A DNA stretch of 25,596 nucleotides from a virus. The notes beneath the pieces were generated by a model. The model searched no databases, had not been told where the DNA came from, and saw nothing but the letters and a program-made list of their open reading frames with translations. The stretch's first letter is position 1; each line of letters begins with the position of its first letter. Below, piece by piece: positions 21,578 to 25,596 of this stretch. Position numbers and translations under genes: made by a program. The DNA lies in the IMG/VR virus record IMGVR_UViG_3300034418_006083, positions 1 to 25,596 of that record. The stretch is one strand, 5' to 3'.

Positions 21578-22057
21578 CTAAAACTTCCCAGCCTTCATAT
21601 CGTCGATGGCAGTCATCAGTTTCCCTCTCGCAATCACAGCAGACTTCAACTCAGCCGGTAGAGTTGCTTCCACGTCCAACAACACCTTACCCCCCATCTT
21701 AATGACAATCTTGAGGTTGTCCCAGTCAAGAATAACCTGAAACTGATTCTCTACAATCCAGTCAAGCATCAGCTTTTGCTTGTCCTTCTGCTCAATTTCC
21801 TCGTAAGCCTCCCAAAAACTATGAGGAGCCACGTTAGCAAGCACATGCTGCGCGATCTCCTCAGCTTGAGCCAAGAACGAATTGACAGCAGCCTCCACCT
21901 CCGCGTCAAACTTCGCGGCCATGATGTTGGAGCTCGTTTTCTCCTTATCAGCCTCCGTAGTCCTCAGCGTGCCTGCCTTCACGAACCCAGGCTTACCGTT
22001 CAACTCCATCCCCAAAGAGATCTCGCGCTCATCATCGAGCTTTTGTGTTCTTTTCAT
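21578..22057 (-). CDS. Hypothetical helical protein
   Basis: The 159-residue protein is mostly charged helix: MKRTQKLDDEREISLGMELN, then EVEAAVNSFLAQAEEIAQHVLANV, and EAYEEIEQKDKQKLMLDWI. This is followed by beta-type segments (VENQFQVILDWDNLKIVIKMGGKVLLDVEATL) and a final helix. There is no Cys and no membrane segment. The ATG lies one base after the TAG of the Acb2/Tad1-like gene, so the two are translated together. A small terminase-type or DNA-packaging helper would fit the neighbourhood, but no motif supports it. Function unknown. Confidence 0.6.
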   Translation of the reverse strand: MKRTQKLDDEREISLGMELNGKPGFVKAGTLRTTEADKEKTSSNIMAAKFDAEVEAAVNSFLAQAEEIAQHVLANVAPHSFWEAYEEIEQKDKQKLMLDWIVENQFQVILDWDNLKIVIKMGGKVLLDVEATLPAELKSAVIARGKLMTAIDDMKAGKF

Positions 22058-22058
22058 C

Positions 22059-22412
22059 CTACAGTTTCAGCCCATCAGCAGTTTTCTCGATGACTGCACT
22101 TGCAGGATTGTAAGATTGTGGATAAGGATTATCGCACCCAGCCACGCCTTCTTCTCGCATGGCCTTCAGATCCATACCTAGCCACAAAATCGCCTCTTGC
22201 AATTTGGAATACGATAAAACCCGTTCCCGCGACTCACGATCAGTCTCGGCTTTCAACATTCGTTGAAGTATAGCATCCAAGTCTTTTCTGAACTGTTTGG
22301 TCTGAGTCACAATGTGAGGCACTTCCTCTTCACTTAGTTTCTCAGTAGATCTATCGGTAGTAGCCCAAAGCGTGATGGGTTTATCTGTCGTGTCACTATT
22401 CGTGTTTTCCAT
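22059..22412 (-). CDS. Acb2/Tad1 hairpin-domain protein, probable cyclic-nucleotide sponge (anti-CBASS/anti-Thoeris)
   Basis: The 117-residue protein has a polar N-terminal tail (1-30), then two helices: VTQTKQFRKDLDAILQRML (35-53) and SRERVLSYSKLQEAILWLG (61-79). It ends with NPYPQSYNPASAVIEKTADG and LKL. The second helix follows the Acb2/Tad1 hairpin signature as I recall it (S/G-RE-x-S-L-A-x-TKL-E/Q-EA-x-x-W), with the family's conserved R-E, K-L-[EQ]-E-A and W. The end T-A-D-G-L-K-L is also typical of longer members. Acb2 forms hexamers that bind cyclic di- and trinucleotides and gcADPR, blocking CBASS and Thoeris signals. It has a strong ribosome site (AGGAGA). Confidence rests on motif memory; a profile search would decide. 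Confidence 0.62.
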   Translation of the reverse strand: MENTNSDTTDKPITLWATTDRSTEKLSEEEVPHIVTQTKQFRKDLDAILQRMLKAETDRESRERVLSYSKLQEAILWLGMDLKAMREEGVAGCDNPYPQSYNPASAVIEKTADGLKL

Positions 22413-22430
22413 AATTTTTTCTCCTGTTGC

Positions 22431-22451
22431 TTAGCCACTACGAGCAGCTAA
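22431..22451 (-). promoter_or_regulatory. Hairpin in the leader of the Acb2/Tad1-like gene
   Basis: The minus-strand RNA TTAGC-UGCU-CGU-AGUG-GCTAA can form a 9-bp stem with two G-U pairs and a 3-base loop. It lies between the stop of the tiny membrane peptide and the AGGAGA ribosome site of the Acb2/Tad1-like gene. Its left half (TTTTAGCTGCTCGTA) closely matches the left half of the element at 21562-21577 (TTTTAGTAGCTCATA). Confidence 0.4.
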
Positions 22452-22457
22452 AATTTT

Positions 22458-22532
22458 TCATTCCTGATAGTGTAACCCATAACCAACCAAAAACAACCCC
22501 ACAAGCACAGCAAATAACGCAATGATGCTCAT
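22458..22532 (-). CDS. Tiny membrane peptide (24 residues)
   Basis: ATG 22532 overlaps the TGA of the helicase gene as ATGA and the frame ends at TGA 22460-22458. The product, MSIIALFAVLVGLFLVGYG followed by LHYQE, is one hydrophobic helix with a glycine every few residues and a polar end. The coupling to the helicase stop and its likeness to the other tiny peptides in this window argue for a genuine gene. Short membrane peptides in phages can act as holin-like, superinfection or toxin-type proteins; none of these is shown here. Confidence 0.5.
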   Translation of the reverse strand: MSIIALFAVLVGLFLVGYGLHYQE

Positions 22533-23869
22533 CTCGCAAAAGCTACCCACTCATAGCCTGACTCTCTACGCCTTCCACGTTTGATGCGTGTCGGCCTCTC
22601 CTGTGCCAACTCCCTGAGCTGCTGCCCAATGACCCTTGTGCTACTTAGAAAATCCTTGTAGTCCTCCTTGTTTGGCCGGAACTGAATGACCTGTCTCAAG
22701 TTGTCCGCCATAAAATTCCACTGATCTTTGCTGTTTGCCTCCATGTAGGCATCAATGACTTCCAACAACTTATCCGCTTGGCTTGTCTCTGAGCAATGCT
22801 CAATGACCTCCTCGTTCCAGAACGAGTGCAGTCCATAACGTTGCTCAGCCGCACACTTTGGGAGCAGATGCTCCGGTATCGCATATTCATGGATCAACCA
22901 ATACAAGAAACCCGGCATCTCCTTCACAAGCTGCGCCGCAATCACGTCCTTGTCGTTCAAGTGCTCGAACCCTGGCAACTTCGTGTAGCACTTATCTAGC
23001 AGTAGCACCATGAACTTGTCCCGCATCGCATTCTCATAAGTCGGTAGAGACATCCAATTCCCATTGCTAGTGTTCATGCTCACAGCTATGGCCTGAATGG
23101 GTGACACCGTAAACCCGTCCTGATACAGAAACCTACAACGCTTCTCATCGGCCATGATGACGTGCTTCATGTTGTTGTAGAACTGGCTATACCGATGTTT
23201 CTCGATGTTGGGCATGTCATCCATCAGCAACAAGGGACTAGTCAGAATCTCACTATTGAACTCTGTCTTCCCAGCAAACGCCTCATACGGGTTCGCACTT
23301 GCCCCGATACAGCCCTTAATCACCGCCAGCAACAGAGACTTCCCGGTGCCGGCAGGACCAATCAAATGTAATGCCTGCAAATGCCGCTTTTTCGCGTTGT
23401 GGATCTTGTCCACTGCCATCTTCAGCCAACTCAACGAAGCATCCCGATTCTCTGGAGCCATCCACGAAAAGAACGCATGGAGGAAGCCAAACTCACCCTT
23501 TTTAATCGGTGGTGGCGTGTAACCCTGCGGCACCAACACCTTTACCCCACTCAGATCATGCACACCCCTCTTATACCCGGCAATATTGCACACAATGTCC
23601 ACACTCCTTTTTCTCACAATTACCGCAAGTATTGGCTTGCATTCCTTCTGAGAATAAGGCACCTTCTCCAAAAGGCCCAGATTGGGATCACCTAGCAACA
23701 AATCCATGAAAGTGGTTCTGTTGACTACTAGGTATCCTCCATCTTCCTTCTTCGGCACGACAAACTTGCCTGTGCTGGTGATGTAGTAGATATCTGGGTA
23801 TTGAGCCAAAAGCTCATCATCAGAGGCAGAAACCTTAACTTTGCCCTGACCTTTGTCTTCCTTCTTCAT
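22529..23869 (-). CDS. SF3/D5-like helicase ATPase (DUF5906-type)
   Basis: The 446-residue protein carries a P-loop GPAGTGKS (171-178), Walker B LLLMDD (213-218) and sensor segment IQAIAVSMNTSN (258-269), with an arginine-finger candidate R283 in AMRDKF. Spacing between these motifs is short, as in superfamily 3 helicases and the D5/DUF5906 group that unwind DNA at phage and plasmid origins. Residues 1-120 show no primase active site, so primase function must be elsewhere or absent. The C-terminal 60 residues are basic (RIKRGRRRESGYEW), a possible DNA-binding tail. It could load at the nearby iteron cluster (24523-24832). A TTGACT/CATAGT promoter lies just upstream, giving almost no leader. 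Confidence 0.8.
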   Translation of the reverse strand: MKKEDKGQGKVKVSASDDELLAQYPDIYYITSTGKFVVPKKEDGGYLVVNRTTFMDLLLGDPNLGLLEKVPYSQKECKPILAVIVRKRSVDIVCNIAGYKRGVHDLSGVKVLVPQGYTPPPIKKGEFGFLHAFFSWMAPENRDASLSWLKMAVDKIHNAKKRHLQALHLIGPAGTGKSLLLAVIKGCIGASANPYEAFAGKTEFNSEILTSPLLLMDDMPNIEKHRYSQFYNNMKHVIMADEKRCRFLYQDGFTVSPIQAIAVSMNTSNGNWMSLPTYENAMRDKFMVLLLDKCYTKLPGFEHLNDKDVIAAQLVKEMPGFLYWLIHEYAIPEHLLPKCAAEQRYGLHSFWNEEVIEHCSETSQADKLLEVIDAYMEANSKDQWNFMADNLRQVIQFRPNKEDYKDFLSSTRVIGQQLRELAQERPTRIKRGRRRESGYEWVAFAR

Positions 23870-23878
23870 TGCGCTATC

Positions 23879-23907
23879 ACTATGCCCTGTAGTGGCTGTA
23901 TAGTCAA
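23879..23907 (-). promoter_or_regulatory. Promoter candidate for the helicase gene
   Basis: The minus strand has TTGACT (23907-23902), a 17-base spacer and CATAGT (23884-23879). This matches the sigma-70 consensus at 5/6 and 4/6 positions. Predicted transcription would begin only a few bases before ATG 23869, so the messenger would be nearly leaderless. No Shine-Dalgarno of normal spacing is present. Confidence 0.45.
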
Positions 23908-23911
23908 GGTT

Positions 23912-24127
23912 TCACAATACATGCACTTGGCTCCAATCTGGCTTGGGTGCGTTGGGGTCCTCTGAAGGGTAATCCTCAAAGTAGAACGTCTCACTTTCAC
24001 AGAGAACGTGCTTACTAGTGATGATCTCTCGTAGAGTGGAGTCCTTGTTCTTGGCATTTTCCGCCAGCTTCTGAACCACAAATGGTAGTAACCCCAGAAT
24101 TGCTTCACGCTCTGCTCTCTGTTTCAT
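23912..24127 (-). CDS. Small hypothetical protein
   Basis: The 71-residue protein MKQRAEREAILGLLPFVVQK... has a helical N-terminal half, mildly basic (LAENAKNKDSTLREIIT), and a C-terminal half with an acidic patch (SETFYFEDYPSEDPNAP). It has one Cys and no clear membrane span. A second frame over the same region (23866-24108) lacks coding character and is rejected. The ATG lies in the sequence TTAGGGCATTATG, shared with the next upstream gene. Function is unknown. It lies between the unknown 24134-24499 gene and the helicase promoter. Confidence 0.55.
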   Translation of the reverse strand: MKQRAEREAILGLLPFVVQKLAENAKNKDSTLREIITSKHVLCESETFYFEDYPSEDPNAPKPDWSQVHVL

Positions 24128-24139
24128 AATGCCCTAAGC
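24125..24139 (-). repeat. Translation-start repeat, copy 1
   Basis: The 15 bases cataatgccctaagc (minus strand GCTTAGGGCATTATG) include the preceding stop TAG, a GGG ribosome-site core and the ATG of the 23912-24127 gene. An identical copy occurs at 24497-24511. Confidence 0.8.
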
Positions 24140-24499
24140 CAGTAGTCTCTTCAGTTCTTCTATTACTTGCTCGGTTGTCTTCCAGTGTCTGCGACGGTTA
24201 AACACATAGTTAAATTGATCGTAGGTTTCCCACTTATCTTGCCCACTGCACATAGCATGCACAGAAAATAAGGGGCGCACGAAGACAGAAAACTCCAGAG
24301 CTCCACAAGGGAGCAAAGTTAGGTCATACTCGAAGCCTTCTCCCAGAGCCGCAGGCAACCAATGGCAAAAGGGCTCAGCTTCGGCTAGCGTCTGTTCTGA
24401 GGCTGCAAGACAACCGTCAAAACTCCACCCGTCTTGATAGCGTGCCCAGATTGCCAGCGACTCTAGCAACCCTTGTGTATGTTCTTCCTGTTTTGTCAT
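24134..24499 (-). CDS. Hypothetical protein
   Basis: The 121-residue protein begins MTKQEEHTQGLLESLAIWARY and shows mixed helix and strand: SFDGCLAASEQTLAEAEPFC, YDLTLLPCGALEFSVFVRPL, QFNYVFNRRRHWKTTEQVIEE. It has four Cys and many aromatic residues, so it is probably a folded domain. There is no signal peptide or membrane span. It is the first gene after the iteron-bearing region and may be an early protein. The stop ...LLA-TAG overlaps the repeated start sequence of the next gene. I do not recognise its family. Confidence 0.6.
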   Translation of the reverse strand: MTKQEEHTQGLLESLAIWARYQDGWSFDGCLAASEQTLAEAEPFCHWLPAALGEGFEYDLTLLPCGALEFSVFVRPLFSVHAMCSGQDKWETYDQFNYVFNRRRHWKTTEQVIEELKRLLA

Positions 24500-24511
24500 A
24501 ATGCCCTAAGC
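24497..24511 (-). repeat. Translation-start repeat, copy 2
   Basis: Exact copy of the 15-base element at 24125-24139, holding the ATG of the 24134-24499 gene. The base context after the repeat (Leu-Ala-stop) is also shared, which suggests a small duplication of a gene junction. Confidence 0.8.
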
Positions 24512-24667
24512 TAGCACAAAATCCTGTATTGTCGATGCCTGTATTGTGTTTGTCATCGGGTACTTCGGGCAATCGCGCAAAAAGGTGGGGGGTCTGGCTG
24601 TAAAGAAATAGGCGATTCCTGTATTAGATTCTGGGGACAATACAGCGCGAAAAGCCTTGTCTAGCAA
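24506..24667 (-). CDS. Possible small protein or coding remnant (53 residues)
   Basis: From TTG 24667 an open frame runs to TAG 24508-24506, giving (M)LDKAFRAVLSPESNTG... ending ASTIQDFVLA. The frame extends further upstream without a standard start. It overlaps the terminator-like hairpin and three iteron copies, so it may be only apparent. Composition is protein-like, and the end Leu-Ala-TAG resembles the 24134-24499 gene end. No ribosome site is visible. It could be a degraded gene fragment. Confidence 0.22.
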   Translation of the reverse strand: MLDKAFRAVLSPESNTGIAYFFTARPPTFLRDCPKYPMTNTIQASTIQDFVLA

Positions 24668-24673
24668 GGCTTT
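24651..24673 (-). terminator. Perfect 9-bp inverted repeat, weak terminator
   Basis: AAAGCCTTG and CAAGGCTTT are perfectly complementary around a 5-base loop. Read on the minus strand the stem is followed by a short T-run (CTTTTCG). It stands about 175 bases after the terminase stop and could end the terminase transcript. It also lies within the iteron region, so it may be an origin structure. Confidence 0.5.
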
Positions 24674-24743
24674 AGGGCATGTGCCTGTATTGCTGTAGGC
24701 AGTTTGGGGAAAGTTTTTTTCACGGTTTTTCTACCTTCTATTA

Positions 24744-24772
24744 TTAATAATAATTTTTTTAGTAAATCACAA
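24744..24772 (-). promoter_or_regulatory. AT-rich promoter candidate overlapping an iteron
   Basis: On the minus strand TTGTGA (24772-24767) and TATTAA (24749-24744) are separated by 17 bases. The match to consensus is 4/6 at each box, with an A/T-rich spacer. The -35 overlaps the last bases of the iteron at 24770-24777, so binding there would block the promoter. It would drive the early genes from 24499 downward. Confidence 0.35.
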
Positions 24773-24848
24773 TACAGAATACAGGAATTCTACATAAAGC
24801 ATTGAAAATGAGGAGTTTATGACGCTGTATTGTCTCTGTAAGGATGCA

Positions 24849-25596
24849 TTAGGAAGCCCATCCTTCTGAGAAATGTGCTACTTCCTCGCCCCATCCCAGT
24901 GATTTGTGCTGTGTTGCACTCAATATGTCGTTCAATTCATGGCGTGTGCGCCTTACAGCGTCCTTTTTGGAGATGTTGAAGCCATTGAGACGCGCCACTT
25001 CGACTATGCCTGTGAGTGCATCGAAGTGGTCAGGGCTGTAGCCAACCCTGGATTTCATGTCCTCCTTCTTCTCCACACTGATGCGCCTGCCCTTGAGGCT
25101 GTAGCAGCGTGCACAACCTTGAGCGACTACGGTGGTGTTCAGACCTTTGAGTTGGTTTGCTAGGAGTGTTTCTCGTGTGACATACCAGAGCTCAGTGACG
25201 AAGCGGTCATAGAGTTCTCGTGCTGTGCGTGTGTCATCAGGTAGGACAGTGCGATTTGATGCCATGCCTCCAAACTCTACTTTGCGGATTTGGGGGCTCC
25301 ACTCTTCGTGGATGAAGGAGCCTACTCCCCTGCCAATGCCAGTGGCGTCGAGGCCAAAGTAGTGCGGTGCGACGTTGTGTGCTTTGCAGGTGGCGACCAC
25401 TTTGTCTGTGATCTGGCGTTCAATGGTGGTGTCTAGGAGGGGGTCTATTTGGACTTCCTGGAAGTCTAAGACCTGGATGCCTTGTCTGCCAGTGTTGTGC
25501 CCATCTTCTGACATGATGTCACCGATCTCAGCTAGGCATAAGACACAGCTATCGCCACCAAACCCTGGATCAAGGAAAGCAATGGCAGATTTTTGA
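24849..25596 (-). CDS. terL: Terminase large subunit, C-terminal nuclease domain (5' end outside window)
   Basis: The frame is open from the right edge (about 249 codons seen). The RNase H-like nuclease domain of large terminases is visible: AIAFLDPGFGGDSCVLCLAEIG with the first catalytic Asp, HYFGLDATGIGRGVG with the second acidic region, and EKKEDMKSRVGYSPDHFDAL with the last catalytic Asp (SPDHFDAL). The enzyme cuts concatemeric DNA at the portal during packaging. The N-terminal ATPase lies beyond the window. An internal ATG at 25514 is not the real start, because the first catalytic motif lies upstream of it. The last 30 residues are a polar tail. The gene is followed by the iteron-bearing region rather than directly by the portal. 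Confidence 0.88.
   Translation of the reverse strand, partial: QKSAIAFLDPGFGGDSCVLCLAEIGDIMSEDGHNTGRQGIQVLDFQEVQIDPLLDTTIERQITDKVVATCKAHNVAPHYFGLDATGIGRGVGSFIHEEWSPQIRKVEFGGMASNRTVLPDDTRTARELYDRFVTELWYVTRETLLANQLKGLNTTVVAQGCARCYSLKGRRISVEKKEDMKSRVGYSPDHFDALTGIVEVARLNGFNISKKDAVRRTRHELNDILSATQHKSLGWGEEVAHFSEGWAS

Larger units (their letters stand above)
24523..24832 (+). repeat. Iteron-like cluster of CTGTATTG, candidate origin or operator array
   Basis: The stretch 24500-24848 has no confident gene. It holds eight copies of the 8-mer CTGTATTG or its complement: 24524-24531, 24539-24546, 24619-24626 (ending in A), 24638-24645 (complement), 24685-24692, 24770-24777 (complement), 24778-24785 (complement, last base changed) and 24825-24832. 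Most have C before the core. The first two are 15 bases apart, and 24619-24645 forms an inverted pair. An AT-rich block lies at about 24737-24768. Repeats plus AT-rich DNA next to a helicase-bearing early region resemble an iteron-type origin; the same sites could bind a repressor. Confidence 0.72.

Noticed and set aside
23866-24108. 80-residue minus-strand frame that ends in ATGA overlap with the helicase start
   Set aside because: It overlaps the better frame at 23912-24127 almost completely, is rich in Arg, Thr and Trp in an out-of-frame manner, and has no ribosome site. The overlap at its end is likely chance.
24668-24730. GTG frame (GTG-AAA-AAA-ACT...) with AGAAGG before it, 20 codons
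   Set aside because: It ends at a TAG inside the hairpin after 20 codons and shows no membrane or conserved pattern; treated as non-coding.

Overview
The window is part of a tailed double-stranded DNA bacteriophage (Caudoviricetes). Almost everything is coded on the minus strand, so the biological order runs from high to low coordinates. Genes are packed tightly, and most junctions are ATGA or TAATG overlaps or gaps of a few bases. A large terminase nuclease domain, portal, scaffold, cysteine-rich major capsid protein and large pectate-lyase-fold tail spike identify the phage. A lipobox protein and several Shine-Dalgarno sites suggest a diderm (Gram-negative type) host, but nothing names the genus. 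No tape-measure or tail-tube gene follows the capsid gene, and the portal is large, like P22-type portals. This hints at a podovirus-like particle, but that is inference.

Layout from the right edge: (1) 25596-24849, C-terminal part of the large terminase. (2) 24848-24500, a non-coding or barely coding region with eight copies of CTGTATTG, an AT-rich block, a hairpin and a possible promoter, which is a good candidate replication origin or operator array. (3) 24499-20174, small early-type genes: two unknowns, an SF3/D5-like helicase ATPase, an Acb2/Tad1-like cyclic-nucleotide sponge candidate, a zinc-binding protein next to the portal, and three single-span membrane peptides of 24-32 residues that were found by hand. 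(4) 20183-16433, portal, a small ORF in frame with it beyond an amber stop, and scaffold. (5) 16436-8799, an inserted glycan-related island: a glycosyltransferase/GH130-like propeller fusion, two GT25-like enzymes, three GT-A enzymes (two of them tandem paralogues), a class I methyltransferase, a metallophosphoesterase, a small membrane protein and a degenerate FkbM-like protein. (6) 8776-8571, a terminator directly followed by a promoter with a perfect palindrome between its -35 and -10 boxes, then a strongly structured leader. (7) 8570-6088, major capsid protein and small virion-associated or basic proteins, with a strong internal terminator. (8) 6084-1, tail spike, collagen-like repeat protein, holin-like and spanin-like membrane proteins, and a partial beta-propeller tail protein.

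The genes fit late packaging, head and tail functions with an early module between terminase and portal. The unusual part is the roughly 7.6 kb of glycan enzymes between scaffold and capsid. It is translationally coupled to the scaffold gene and closed by a terminator, so it is probably expressed with head-assembly genes. It may decorate the virion or remodel host surface glycans. The most plausible counter-defence gene is the Acb2/Tad1-like protein at 22059-22412. No endolysin, tRNA, integrase, insertion sequence or CRISPR array was recognised.
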